DNA from: JBQTIY01 sp052387675
GTDB taxonomy: Bacteria; Planctomycetota; B15-G4
Direction: 5' to 3'
Length of the DNA stretch: 64,000 nt
NCBI GenBank assembly: GCA_052387675.1
Contig: JBQTIY010000007.1
Span: 186,001 to 250,000 of the forward strand
Both the position numbers and the translations under genes were made by a program. The notes beneath the pieces are model-generated. The model had not been told where the DNA came from. It ran no database searches and was given only the letters and a program-made list of their open reading frames with translations. Below, in pieces: positions 47,077 through 55,929 of this stretch. The first letter of the stretch is position 1. Every line of letters starts with the position of its first letter.

Positions 47077-47101
47077 GGTCCTTTTGGGGGTCCTTTTGGG
47101 G
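47077..47101 (-). repeat. 12-bp tandem duplication containing the ribosome site
   Basis: The plus strand reads GGTCCTTTTGGG twice in tandem, 12 bp apart. On the coding strand this gives two copies of an AAAAGGACC box; the nearer one sits directly before the ATG of the 70-residue gene. Confidence 0.8.
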
Positions 47102-47138
47102 AGATCCCGCAGGGCGTCGGTCGGCACGAAGGGCCCGC

Positions 47139-47167
47139 AGGATAGCGAGGCCCCTGCGGAGGGGCAA
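47139..47167 (-). promoter_or_regulatory. Candidate promoter for the carbamoyltransferase operon
   Basis: On the minus strand TTGCCC (47162-47167), a 17-bp spacer and TATCCT (47139-47144). The spacer holds a small inverted repeat (GCCCCT/AGGGGC, 47150-47165) that may also end the dnaE2 transcript. Leader of about 60 nt to the ATG at 47075. Confidence 0.4.
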
Positions 47168-47183
47168 GGCGGGCTTGGCGTTC

Positions 47184-50100
47184 TCAGCGGTAGTCGTGGC
47201 TCGGCAGGCCGTCGAGGGCTTGCTGACCGCGCAGCGGGCCGATGTCCAGCGTGCGCAGCCGGCCCGCCCGCAGGTTCACCACGCCGTCGGCGTGCTCCAC
47301 GCGCCCCACCGCCAGCACCAGGCTGGCGCGCAGCCCCGCCCGGTCGCGCGTCGCCACCTCAGGTGTGACGATGAGATTCGCGAAACCGGTCTCGTCCTCG
47401 ATGGTGACGAAGGTGAGCCCGCCGGCCGTGGGCGGACGCTGACGGCAGATGACCATGCCGGCCACCGCGACTTCGCCGCGCGCTCGGCCCAGAGCCGCCG
47501 CCGTGAGCACGCCCGACTCGGCCAGGCGCACGCGCAGCAGCTCCAGCGGATGGCGCTCCACGCTCACGCCGCCCAGTGCCAGATTCTCGCTCACGATCTC
47601 GGCCGCACTCTGCAGGGGCAGGCGCGCCTCGCCTTCGGCCGGCAGCGGCTCGGCCAGCGGGCCCGGCACGCGGCGCGCCATCGTCGCCACCTGCCAGAGA
47701 GCTTGGCGACGGCGCGCCTCGAAGCCCGCGAGCGCACCGAGCCGCGCGAGAGACTCCATCTGCGCGCGATCGAGTCCGCAGCGACGCGCAACATCCACCG
47801 GCGAGACGAAGGGCCCCAAGCGCTCCACGCTCGCCAGCCCGGCGCGCACGCCGGCCTCGCTCGCCGGCCCCAGGCCGCGCACGGTGCACAGTCCGAGGCG
47901 CACTCCGAGCACCGGCTGCGCCGTGTGTGTCGCGGTGCCTGCGCCTGCGCCGTTCGCGCCGTGCTCGGACCACTGCAGCGTGCTATCCCACGCGCTCTGC
48001 AGCACATCCACCGGCAGCACGAGCACGCCGTGCCGCTGTGCGTCGGAGACCAGCACCGCCGGCGGATAGAAACCCATCGGCTGCGCATTCAGCAGCGCGC
48101 AGAGAAAAGGCGCGGGGTGATGCCGCTTGAGCCAAGCCGAGGCCCAGGCCAGCCGCGCGAAAGACGCCGCGTGTGATTCCGGGAATCCGTAGTCGGCGAA
48201 GGCCGCGAGCTGCTCGAAGATGCGCTGCGCTAGCTCGCGCGGCACGCCGTGCGCCACGAGGCCGTCGAGCAGCCGCCGCTGCAGTTCGGCCATGCGTTGC
48301 CGGCTGCGTTTGTGGCCCATCGCGCGGCGCAGTTCGTCGGCCTCGCTGCCGGTGAAGCCCGCCGCTTCCATGGCGATGCGCATGCCCTGCTCCTGGAAAA
48401 GCGGCACGCCCAGCGTGCGCTCCAGAATCGGCCGCAGGCTCGCATGCGGATAGCTGATCGCCTCGCGTCCCGCGCGCCGCCGCAGGTAGGGATGCACCAT
48501 GTGTCCCTGGATCGGCCCCGGCCGGATGAGCGCCACCTCCACGACCAGGTCGTAGAAGCGCCGCGGCTTGAGGCGCGGCAGACAGTTCATCTGCGCGCGC
48601 GACTCCACCTGGAAAACGCCCACCGTGTCGGCGGCGCAGAGCATGTCCCAGGTCGGCGCGTCGTCGGCGGGCACGGTGTGCAGCGCCAGCGGCGCGTCGC
48701 GCGCGAGGCCGTTCACCAGCCGGAAGCTCTGCGCCAGCACGGTGAGCATGCCGAGGCCGAGCAGATCGACTTTGAGGATGCCCAGCGCCGAGAGATCGTC
48801 CTTGTCCCAGGGCACCACCGTGCGGCCCGGCATCGCGGCCGGCTCCACCGGCATGATGTCGGTGAGCGGCGGCCCGGTGATGATCATGCCGCCCACATGG
48901 ATGGAGAGATGGCGCGGCAGGCCGTCCAGCGCCTGCACGAGGCGCAGCAGGTGCGGCAAGCGCGCATCGTCGCCGAGCGCAGCCCACTCCGGCGGCAGCT
49001 CCGCGGGCGGGGGCGCGGGCGGGGGCGCGGGCTGCGGCTCGCGCGGTGCCGCGGTCGGCGCTTGCTCCGCGCTCGCCGTCTCGCCCGCCACCGCGCCGGG
49101 ATCGCCATCCCAGCGGCGATCGAGACTCTTGGCCAGCGCATCCACCGTGGCCAGCGAAAAACCCAGTGCTTTGCCGGCGTCGCGCACCGCCGAACGTGTG
49201 CGATAGGTCACGACTTCGGCCGCCAGCGCCGCGCGCTCCCGGCCATGCCGCGTGTAGACCCACTGCAGGACCTCCTCGCGCCGCTGGTGCTCGATGTCCA
49301 GATCGATGTCGGGCATCTCGCCCCGGTTCTCGGAGAGGAAGCGCTCGAAGAGCAGGCCCATGCCCACCGGATCCACCGAGGTGATGCCCAGCGCGTAGCA
49401 GACTGCGCTGTTGGCGGCCGAGCCGCGCCCCTGGCAGAGGATCTTCTGCTCTTCGCAGAAGCGCACGATCTCGTGCACCAGCAGAAAGTAGCCGGCCAGG
49501 TCGAGGCGCTCGATGAGATCGAGTTCACGCGCGATCTGCCGCGCCGCGGCGGCATGCAGCGGACGGTAGCGCTCTCGCGCGCCCTCCTGGACCAGCCGGT
49601 GCAGGTGCGAGAACTGCGTCTCGCCGGGCGGCGGCTCCAACGGCGGAAAGCGATAGGCCAGGCGGTCCAGCGAGAAGCGGCAGCGGGCGGCAATCTCCGC
49701 GCTGCGCGTCAGCGCCGCGGGACAGTGGCGGAAGAGCCGCGCGAGTTCGGCCACCGGCCGCAGGCAGAACTCCGCGTTGGGCAAAAGACGCGTCGTGGCC
49801 TCCTCGAGTGTGACGCCATGGCGCACGCAGGTCAGCACATCGTGCAGCGGCTTGTCCGTGCGGCGCGCGAAGCGCACGCCGCCGGTGACGACGAGCGGCA
49901 AGCCCAGGCGCGCGCCGCGCTCGCGCTGCACGAGCTGCCCGCGCCGGTCGCGCTTGAGCAGCCGGTCGTGGATGGCGAGCAGCAGCGCGCGCGGCCCGTA
50001 GATCTCGCGCAAGGCCGTGACCATGGGCTCGGGCAAGTGCGGGCCGGCCAGCGCCACGAGCCCCGCGGCGTGGGCCGGCAGCGCCTCGAGGGGCGTGACG

Positions 50101-50507
50101 GGCGCCTTGCGCGAGCGGTGCCGCGCCGCCGAGACGAGCCGGCAGAGATTGCTCCAGCCGGCCTCGCTCTCGGCCAGCAGCACGAGCCGGTCGTCGGCGG
50201 TGGCCGGGCTGCCATCGCAATCCGGCGCAGCCTCGTGCGCTGGCGCGTCGCCGGCGCGCGCGAGCGTGAGCGTGAGGCCGTGCACCGCCGGCAACCCGGC
50301 GGCCTTCGCCGCGAGATGGAAGCGCGGATTGCCGTAGAGCGCGTCGCGATCGGTGAGCGCGAGCGCCGCGTAGCCCAGCTCGGCCGCGCGCGCCACGAGG
50401 ACTTCGGGCTCGCTGGCCCCGCGCTGGAAGCTGAAGGCCGACTGACAGGACAGCTCGGCGTAGGGCGTTGTGCCGCGTGTCGTGCCCACTCGTCGTGCTC
50501 CGGCCAT
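47184..50507 (-). CDS. dnaE2: Error-prone DNA polymerase III alpha subunit DnaE2
   Basis: A 1107-residue C-family polymerase. The N-terminal PHP domain opens YAELSCQSAFSFQRGASEPE. Catalytic-domain landmarks include CQGRGSAANSAVCYALGITSVDP and the aspartates in EMPDIDLDIEHQRREEV, then FQEQGMRIAMEAAGFTGSEADELRRAMGHKR and FADYGFPESHAASFA; the OB domain lies near the end. It replaces the replicative polymerase in SOS mutagenesis with ImuA and ImuB, both encoded directly upstream. A Pro/Ala-rich insert (residues ~510-550) interrupts the usual palm/fingers region. ATG 50505-50507 overlaps the imuB stop (ATGA). Confidence 0.95.
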   Translation of the reverse strand: MAGARRVGTTRGTTPYAELSCQSAFSFQRGASEPEVLVARAAELGYAALALTDRDALYGNPRFHLAAKAAGLPAVHGLTLTLARAGDAPAHEAAPDCDGSPATADDRLVLLAESEAGWSNLCRLVSAARHRSRKAPVTPLEALPAHAAGLVALAGPHLPEPMVTALREIYGPRALLLAIHDRLLKRDRRGQLVQRERGARLGLPLVVTGGVRFARRTDKPLHDVLTCVRHGVTLEEATTRLLPNAEFCLRPVAELARLFRHCPAALTRSAEIAARCRFSLDRLAYRFPPLEPPPGETQFSHLHRLVQEGARERYRPLHAAAARQIARELDLIERLDLAGYFLLVHEIVRFCEEQKILCQGRGSAANSAVCYALGITSVDPVGMGLLFERFLSENRGEMPDIDLDIEHQRREEVLQWVYTRHGRERAALAAEVVTYRTRSAVRDAGKALGFSLATVDALAKSLDRRWDGDPGAVAGETASAEQAPTAAPREPQPAPPPAPPPAELPPEWAALGDDARLPHLLRLVQALDGLPRHLSIHVGGMIITGPPLTDIMPVEPAAMPGRTVVPWDKDDLSALGILKVDLLGLGMLTVLAQSFRLVNGLARDAPLALHTVPADDAPTWDMLCAADTVGVFQVESRAQMNCLPRLKPRRFYDLVVEVALIRPGPIQGHMVHPYLRRRAGREAISYPHASLRPILERTLGVPLFQEQGMRIAMEAAGFTGSEADELRRAMGHKRSRQRMAELQRRLLDGLVAHGVPRELAQRIFEQLAAFADYGFPESHAASFARLAWASAWLKRHHPAPFLCALLNAQPMGFYPPAVLVSDAQRHGVLVLPVDVLQSAWDSTLQWSEHGANGAGAGTATHTAQPVLGVRLGLCTVRGLGPASEAGVRAGLASVERLGPFVSPVDVARRCGLDRAQMESLARLGALAGFEARRRQALWQVATMARRVPGPLAEPLPAEGEARLPLQSAAEIVSENLALGGVSVERHPLELLRVRLAESGVLTAAALGRARGEVAVAGMVICRQRPPTAGGLTFVTIEDETGFANLIVTPEVATRDRAGLRASLVLAVGRVEHADGVVNLRAGRLRTLDIGPLRGQQALDGLPSHDYR

Positions 50508-51802
50508 CAATCTTCTTCCGCCAGCAGCAGCCAGCGGCCGGCGTGCAGATCGCGCGCCACGCGGTAGAGGCGGCCCTCGGGCGTGACGAGTTCGTATTCG
50601 TCGCGTGCCCAGGGCTCGCGCCACCAACCGCCGGTAAGCCGGCGCGGGCCGTGCACGCGTGCGATGCGCAGTTGACGGCCGCCGCGTGCGAAGGCCGCCA
50701 GACGGCCGCCCTCGTGCACGGCGACGAGTTCCTCCGGAGCCGGCAACACGCGCAGCGCCGGCCAAGCCGGCGACGCGCGCGGCGTGGCGCTGGCGCTGGC
50801 GCCCGATTCCGCCTGCGCCCAGCGCTCCTCGAGCCGATGCGCGCGGCGCAGTGCGGGACTCGCCACCGCCTGCGGACCGAAGAGCGTGGCCAGCCGCGCC
50901 AAGGCCTCTGCGCGTCGCGCCGCGTCGCGCGCGACCTCGCCGAAGAGCGCGTTCTGATGCACGGCTAGCCGCGCGGCGCCCGTGACCTGCACCGCAAGCG
51001 CCACGACCGCCGCCGCGGGCGGCTGAGCCTCGAGCTTCAGCCGCAAGAGGTCGAGCAAGAGCGGCGCGCGCTCCTCCGGCGCCGAGAGCGTGACCTCCAC
51101 ACAGTGCGCGCGCGGTGTGACGAGCTGCACCTCGGCGCCCGCCGCCTCCTCCGGCAGCGCAGAGTCGAGGGTGAGCTGGAGTGCGAAGCCGGTGGCGCCC
51201 AGTCCGTCCTCGGTCAGCCAGGCGCACAAGCTCGTCAGCGCCTCCTCGAGCGCCGGCAAGAGCCGTTGCAGACTGTCGACGGGTTCATCGAGCGCGCGTT
51301 CGCTGCGCAGGGAGCGCGGCTCGCGGTCGGGCAAAAGGCCGCGCCCATCGAGACCGCGCGCGAGCCGGTGCAGCGCCACGCCCGCTTGGCCGAAGCGGCG
51401 CTCCACGGAGGCGGCCGGCAGCGAGGCGAAGTCGCCGAGCGTCTCCAGGCCCAAGGGGAGCAGGCGCCGCGCGAGCGCGGGCGGCAAGGGCAGCGCGCCG
51501 AGCGGCAGGCGCGAAAGGAAGAGCGCCTCCTCACCCTCGCGCACCACGACCGGCCGGCGCAGGCAGCGCGCCGCGACCTCGGCGGTGAAGCGATTGCTCG
51601 CCAGCGCCAGACCCAGCGGCGCCTCGGGCAAAAGGGCGCGGCGCACGGCGGCGAAGAGCCCCGGCGGTCCGCCGTGCAGGCGCTCCAGGCCGCGATCATC
51701 AAGGAAAACCACGTCGCGGTCGTGCTGCACGAGCGGCGAGACGGCAAAGAGCCGGCGCGCGAGCGCGGCCTCCGGGCGCGGCAAAAGCACGCAGACCATC
51801 AT
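50507..51802 (-). CDS. imuB: ImuB, inactive Y-family polymerase-like mutasome subunit
   Basis: A 431-residue protein. The start has two ATG codons (MMVCVLLPRPEAA); the first overlaps the imuA stop. The Y-family fold is recognisable (LGLALASNRFTAEVAA, GALPLPPALARRLLPLGLETLGDFASLP) but the usual catalytic acidic pair is absent, as in other ImuB proteins. Gln283-Asn-Ala-Leu-Phe287 (QNALF) fits the QxxLF beta-clamp-binding consensus at the expected place. The C-terminus (GGWWREPWARDEYELVTPEG) is the conserved ImuB tail. It links DnaE2 to the clamp during translesion synthesis. Confidence 0.88.
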   Translation of the reverse strand: MMVCVLLPRPEAALARRLFAVSPLVQHDRDVVFLDDRGLERLHGGPPGLFAAVRRALLPEAPLGLALASNRFTAEVAARCLRRPVVVREGEEALFLSRLPLGALPLPPALARRLLPLGLETLGDFASLPAASVERRFGQAGVALHRLARGLDGRGLLPDREPRSLRSERALDEPVDSLQRLLPALEEALTSLCAWLTEDGLGATGFALQLTLDSALPEEAAGAEVQLVTPRAHCVEVTLSAPEERAPLLLDLLRLKLEAQPPAAAVVALAVQVTGAARLAVHQNALFGEVARDAARRAEALARLATLFGPQAVASPALRRAHRLEERWAQAESGASASATPRASPAWPALRVLPAPEELVAVHEGGRLAAFARGGRQLRIARVHGPRRLTGGWWREPWARDEYELVTPEGRLYRVARDLHAGRWLLLAEED

Positions 51803-52503
51803 GGTGCGTGGCCTGCTGCGAGGCGCACGACGAGGCCGCCGGCGACACCGCGCCGGCGCAGCACTTCGAGTTCGAGCGTGGGCGGCGGCAAAAGTTCCCA
51901 CGCGGCGGACGGAGCATGCCGCCAGCGCGCGCGCAGCGTGAGCCCGGCGGCGGAGCCCGCCACGGCGCGCTCGGCCGGACCGAGCAGCAGGAGCACCGAG
52001 CGCGCCTCCGCCGCTTGCCGCGCCAACCGGAACCAGGTGGCCAGCGGCGGCGCGCGGCCGCTCGACGCGCGCCGACCCTGGGCCCCCGCCTCGGGCAGAT
52101 CGAGCACGAGCAGAGCGAAGGCGCGGCTGCGCAGAAGCAAGTCGGCGGCGAGCAGCGCGTCGCCGGCCGGGATGCGCCCGCGGCGGACGGCTCGCGGCGC
52201 GGCGGACAGGGCCGGCGCCGGCGGACGCACGAGCGTCAGCGCGGCGAGATCGACACCGGCCGTCGCTGGGCAGAAGCTGCCGCTGCCGTCCACCCAGGCC
52301 GCGGGCTGACCCGTCGCCTGCGCCTGCCGCACGGCCGCGAGCGCGAGGCTGCTGCGCCCGCAGCCGACGAGCTCGCTCAGCTCGCCGGCAGGCCACCCTC
52401 CGCCGAGAGCCTGATCCAGAGCCGGCAAACTCGAAGAGAGCGCTGAAAACGCTGGAAAATCCAGCGCGACAGCAGCCGGCGGCGGTTGATCTTGAGGGCC
52501 CAT
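51799..52503 (-). CDS. imuA: ImuA, RecA-like SOS mutasome protein
   Basis: A 234-residue RecA-fold protein with a degenerate nucleotide loop (ELVGCGRSSLALAAVRQAQA) and the family opening LDQALGGGWPAGELSELV. First gene of imuA-imuB-dnaE2, which are tied by two ATGA overlaps. ImuA is needed for DnaE2-dependent mutagenesis and interacts with RecA and ImuB in studied species. No lexA gene is in the window. Two CCTAAC repeats lie just before the start codon and may be the operator. Confidence 0.85.
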   Translation of the reverse strand: MGPQDQPPPAAVALDFPAFSALSSSLPALDQALGGGWPAGELSELVGCGRSSLALAAVRQAQATGQPAAWVDGSGSFCPATAGVDLAALTLVRPPAPALSAAPRAVRRGRIPAGDALLAADLLLRSRAFALLVLDLPEAGAQGRRASSGRAPPLATWFRLARQAAEARSVLLLLGPAERAVAGSAAGLTLRARWRHAPSAAWELLPPPTLELEVLRRRGVAGGLVVRLAAGHAP

Positions 52504-52509
52504 GCAGGC

Positions 52510-52526
52510 CCTAACATCGACCTAAC
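52510..52526. promoter_or_regulatory. Direct repeat CCTAAC-N5-CCTAAC upstream of imuA
   Basis: CCTAAC occurs at 52510-52515 and 52521-52526, 11 bp apart (one helix turn), starting 7 bp before the imuA start codon. A repressor dimer or pair could bind here. A TTGACC hexamer lies at 52537-52542 on the same (minus) strand, but no clear -10 follows at the right distance. Confidence 0.4.
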
Positions 52527-52575
52527 CACCTATTCGGGTCAAGACCCCAAAAATCTCGTGAGCAAGGGCGGCGAA

Positions 52576-52827
52576 TCAGCCTCGACGACGGCGACGAAGG
52601 CGGCGATCGGCGTCGGCCGAAAGCCGGACCGGGGCGAAGAAGTCCGCCGGGTAGAGGTACGGCTCTCCTGACTCGTCGACAACGCGCACGAGCCCGAGTT
52701 TCACCGCCTCTCGATCCGCCTTGCAGCAGTACAGCTTCCTGACCTCCAGCGACGCGGCGTACCCGCGGTTCGACAGACAGACCACGTAGCGATCAGGGGG
52801 CGGGCGGCGGACGCGGCGGGCTGTCAT
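52576..52827 (-). CDS. Conserved small protein of unknown function, second gene of a pair
   Basis: An 83-residue protein: RYVVCLSNRGYAASLEVRKL, then a GLVRVVDESGEPYLYP motif and a polybasic tail. I recognise the pattern from unnamed conserved small proteins in many soil and aquatic bacteria (vCvsN.Gy.aSLe..K.Y and RVvDESGEpYLYP), but no function is known to me. ATG 52825-52827 overlaps the stop of the 80-residue gene (ATGA), typical of two-gene modules such as toxin-antitoxin pairs; that role is unproven. Confidence 0.65.
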   Translation of the reverse strand: MTARRVRRPPPDRYVVCLSNRGYAASLEVRKLYCCKADREAVKLGLVRVVDESGEPYLYPADFFAPVRLSADADRRLRRRRRG

Positions 52828-53066
52828 CGAAGCTGGCTCACGATGCGCCTAATCTTGAGTTCGCGCCGGCCCAGGCCGTGCGCCTCGTACCAATGCAACT
52901 CGGCCCAGACGATTCTACCAGCCCCCAGTCGCACGACGACAAAGCCCTTCTTCTTGCGCCACCGCCCCCGACCGTACCGGCGACGCAGCCGGGCCAGCAC
53001 GCGAAGCGAATCACCAGCGGCGATGGTCTCGATGTGATCGAGTGGTCCCAAGATCTCGAACGGCAT
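52824..53066 (-). CDS. Conserved small protein of unknown function, first gene of a pair
   Basis: An 80-residue basic protein: IAAGDSLRVLARLRRRYGRG, then WRKKKGFVVVRLGAG, AELHWYEAHGLGRRELKIRRI. The pattern YG.G.WRK.KG...VrL..G....AElHWYEa.G.G..e.K is widely conserved but unnamed. The compact fold and overlap with the next gene suggest a two-component module. The ATG (53064-53066) sits in the 3' arm of a 6-bp hairpin, and the best ribosome site (GGAGG) lies ~19 bases upstream, so translation may be structured. Confidence 0.65.
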   Translation of the reverse strand: MPFEILGPLDHIETIAAGDSLRVLARLRRRYGRGRWRKKKGFVVVRLGAGRIVWAELHWYEAHGLGRRELKIRRIVSQLR

Positions 53067-53078
53067 GCAGGTATGCCG
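53061..53078 (-). promoter_or_regulatory. Hairpin enclosing the start codon of the 80-residue gene
   Basis: On the minus strand CGGCAT and ATGCCG pair across a 6-nt loop (ACCTGC); the ATG of the second arm is the start codon. A possible translational control stem. Confidence 0.35.
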
Positions 53079-53227
53079 GACGAATCCTCCAGGTGTTACA
53101 TCGAACTCCTCCTCGCTCGGACCAAGGTCTCAAGGAGAAACGGTGGCAGGCGACGGAGTGGAGCCCGGTACTCGCCGGCCGCATCGGAACGCGTGTGCCG
53201 CGCGCCCGTCCATCGGGCTGTCCTGGC

Positions 53228-54130
53228 TTAGTCGACGATCTCGACCTGGAAGCCGTTGCTCACGTAGACGATCTCGCTGAGGTCCTCGGAGAAGACCACG
53301 AAGGCGAAGTAGAGCCGCTCAGGGTGCCCGCCCGGAAACATCTTGGGCAAAAGCGCCGTGTCGAAGGCCGTCATGGCGGCGCCGCCGTGGTCGAGTTCGC
53401 CGACGAAGCCCGGCAGCAGGCCGAACTGCGTGGCGCGCAGGCCGAGGTGCGTGGCGTTGTCGATGGCGAGCGGGATCTCGTGGCCCAGCGCCGTGGTACT
53501 GCCGGGCGTGGCACTCATGGCGACCAAGTAGGGCAGGTGCATCAGCTCTGCGCCGCCCTCTTCGCCGTCGCCCATGCCCCCACCCATGCCCATGTCGCCG
53601 AAGTGCGTGGCCAGGGCCAGCTCGATGTCCTCGGCGCCCATCATCGTGTCTTCGGCGAAGCCCAGCTCGGCCAGCGGCGCGCCGGCACCATCAACCAGCG
53701 TGAGTTCACTGCCCGCGCCGCCAGCGGCGCCGCGCAGCATGAGCATGCCGCTGTCCATGAGCGCGCGCCCGATGCTGAGCTGGTCGTTCACCGCGTCCAT
53801 GACTTCGTCCATGGTCGCCGCCTCGAGATCGGCGAACTGCGCCGCCGTGAAGGTGACCGTCTCGGTGGCGCCGTCGTGATCGGTCACCGAGAAGCTGTCG
53901 CCCTCTTCCAGCATGAAGCTCTCCATGCGCATGCCGCCTTCGTTCATGGTGTAGGGCGGCACGCCCTTGTTGCCTACGAGATCGAAGTACACGATCTCGC
54001 TGAGGAAGTTCTCGCAGCAGGCGGCCGACAGCGCGATGGGCGTGGGCGGCATGAGCGCAGCGGCGGCGACGAGGGCCGCGCCGAAGGCGGCAACACCGAC
54101 GAACTTCACGGAGCGAGCGGGCAGGCGCAT
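53228..54130 (-). CDS. Secreted protein of unknown function
   Basis: A 300-residue protein with a signal peptide (VKFVGVAAFGAALVAAAAL, cleavage near residue 36). The mature part is acidic and Met/Gly-rich. Residues ~80-125 form a module with SFSVTDHDGATETVTFTAAQFADLEAAT and a following helix (DEVMDAVNDQLSI), seen by pattern in other secreted planctomycete-type proteins. The phrase LSEIVY occurs near both ends (residues ~43 and ~286). No enzyme motif is present. GGAG precedes ATG 54128-54130. Confidence 0.6.
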   Translation of the reverse strand: MRLPARSVKFVGVAAFGAALVAAAALMPPTPIALSAACCENFLSEIVYFDLVGNKGVPPYTMNEGGMRMESFMLEEGDSFSVTDHDGATETVTFTAAQFADLEAATMDEVMDAVNDQLSIGRALMDSGMLMLRGAAGGAGSELTLVDGAGAPLAELGFAEDTMMGAEDIELALATHFGDMGMGGGMGDGEEGGAELMHLPYLVAMSATPGSTTALGHEIPLAIDNATHLGLRATQFGLLPGFVGELDHGGAAMTAFDTALLPKMFPGGHPERLYFAFVVFSEDLSEIVYVSNGFQVEIVD

Positions 54131-54297
54131 GAACGAATCTCCAAGGGGGTAAAGGCGCCGATCATCAGCGCCACTGCGCGGCGCCGCAAGCGGGCACGCG
54201 CTGGTTTCTCACACTCTCGGAAAGACTGCGCCGAGTCGTTCGGATTATGCGGGGCGCCGGACGTCGTGCCCGAGCTCGAATGCGCGATGGACCGGGC

Positions 54298-55794
54298 TCA
54301 GGGCACGTCGGCGCGCAGCGCGTTGCTGAGCGCGACACCGCACACCGCCGCGGCATCCTGAACGGCGTACTGCCAGTAAATGGACAGGCCCGAAAGGCCC
54401 GCCGGCCAATCGCTCCAGCCGCCCGCGATCGTTCCGGCCGGATTCGTGAAGAGCAGCAGGTTCGTGAGAATCGGCACCGGCACCAGCGTGCCGCACTTGA
54501 AAGGTACGGGCGTGCTCGCGATCGAAAGCACGAGCAAGCTCAGGGCCGAAGGTGCAGCCGCGCTCAAGGAGAGTGAGCCGGCCGAGGCGGCGACAAGCGT
54601 GCCCGTGCCAACGAGACTCGGCGGGCCCGCGACGCCGGCCAGATCGGAGCCGAGATTGGTCCACGGCGAAGCCCAACTCGTGCCCGTGATGCGCGCGACC
54701 CAGGCGCCGCCGCCGGGCGCCGGCGCCTGACCGTTGCCAACGATCGTCGAGCCGTCGGCACTCACTCCGATGCCGTAGCGCAGGCCCCAGCCGGAAATGT
54801 CGACGCCCAGCGCGGGCAGAAGCTCGTTCAGGTCGACCATGCCCGTCGCCGCAGTCCATACGTAGGCGACGGGTCCGCTGGGCATGGCGGCCGTGCCCAC
54901 GATGACCGAGCCGTCGCCGCTCACCGATTCCGCGCGCGACTCCGCACCACCCGGCAGCGCGCCGAGGTCCTGCATGCCGCCGGCTGCTGTCCAGCGGAAG
55001 GAGCGGTCGTAGCCGCCCGCGGCGTTTTCCCAGTAGACGCCGACGACTGTCGAACCGTCGGCGCTCACCGCGGTTGCAGCGGAAGCCGCGAACGGACCGG
55101 TCGCCAGCGTCCCGAGGTTCTGCGTTCCGCCGGCGGCGGTCCAACGAAAGGCCCGGAAGTAGGAACCCGGCGCACCGCCGCTGCCGACGACGACGGTGCC
55201 GTCCGCGCTCACGCCGAGTGCCGTCGTGTCATTCCAGTCATCGCTGCACAAGGGCAACGGCTGCCAGCCGCCGCCTGAAGTCCACGAGTACCCGTTGTTG
55301 TACTGACTCGCCGGAAAGGGGCACGGCGAGCCGCTGCCGCCAACCACGATCGCGCCATCGCCGCTCACGCTCTCCGCGCCCGACGGGCCGAGGTTCGGAG
55401 AACCGAGGCTGACCACGCCGGTCGCAGCGGTCCAGCGAAAGGCGTGGAGCGCGAGACCAGGACCGACGGCCACGTCGCCCCAGCCGACAATCGCGGTGCC
55501 ATCGAAGCTCACGCCGCGGCCGTTGGCGAAGGTGCCGCCCGGCATCGTGCCGAGATCTTCCAGGCCGCCCGTGGGCGTCCAGCGTAGGAGGCTGCCGCCG
55601 CTGACGGCGACAACCGAGCCGTCACCGTTCACACCCTCGGCTGTGGTGCCGCCGCCGTTCGGTGCGAGGCCGATGCTCGTGAGCGTGGCCTGCCCAACGG
55701 CCGAAGCGGCGCAGAGCCAGAGCGCGCCGACAAGTCCCGCGAAAGACACCGGACGCGCGAAGCGCGGCCACGACACGACGAGGGTTGCCTGCAT
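54298..55794 (-). CDS. Secreted HAF-repeat protein with shared C-terminal domain
   Basis: A 498-residue protein with signal peptide (LVGALWLCAASAVGQA, cleavage after GQA). About seven HAF-type repeats follow, each of the form RW(T)AA.G...LG.LPGG and AVSADGS.VVG (for example FRWTAAGGTQNLGTLA and AVSADGSTVVGVYWENA). The last ~120 residues are the domain shared with the two FG-GAP proteins at 57.7 and 60.3 kb: PWTNLGSDLAGVAGPPSLVG, a middle PVPFKCGTLVPVPILTNLLL and the end GLSIYWQYAVQDA...LSNALRADVP. Extracellular; ligand unknown. ATG 55792-55794 starts the signal peptide. Confidence 0.8.
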   Translation of the reverse strand: MQATLVVSWPRFARPVSFAGLVGALWLCAASAVGQATLTSIGLAPNGGGTTAEGVNGDGSVVAVSGGSLLRWTPTGGLEDLGTMPGGTFANGRGVSFDGTAIVGWGDVAVGPGLALHAFRWTAATGVVSLGSPNLGPSGAESVSGDGAIVVGGSGSPCPFPASQYNNGYSWTSGGGWQPLPLCSDDWNDTTALGVSADGTVVVGSGGAPGSYFRAFRWTAAGGTQNLGTLATGPFAASAATAVSADGSTVVGVYWENAAGGYDRSFRWTAAGGMQDLGALPGGAESRAESVSGDGSVIVGTAAMPSGPVAYVWTAATGMVDLNELLPALGVDISGWGLRYGIGVSADGSTIVGNGQAPAPGGGAWVARITGTSWASPWTNLGSDLAGVAGPPSLVGTGTLVAASAGSLSLSAAAPSALSLLVLSIASTPVPFKCGTLVPVPILTNLLLFTNPAGTIAGGWSDWPAGLSGLSIYWQYAVQDAAAVCGVALSNALRADVP

Positions 55795-55929
55795 GCTGCC
55801 GGATCCTTTCCACGAGATCGCCAAGACGACGGGGAGCACTCTACTCCCATTCCGCGAGGGCGGGAGGATTCCGCGTTTCACTCAAGGCGCGCAGGTGCGG
55901 GGCAGCGCCCGACGCGAAGGATTGGTCCG

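Noticed and set aside
52519..52542. TTGACC plus downstream hexamer as a sigma-70 promoter for imuA
   Set aside because: The -10 position (CGATGT) matches consensus poorly; kept only as a remark on the direct repeat.
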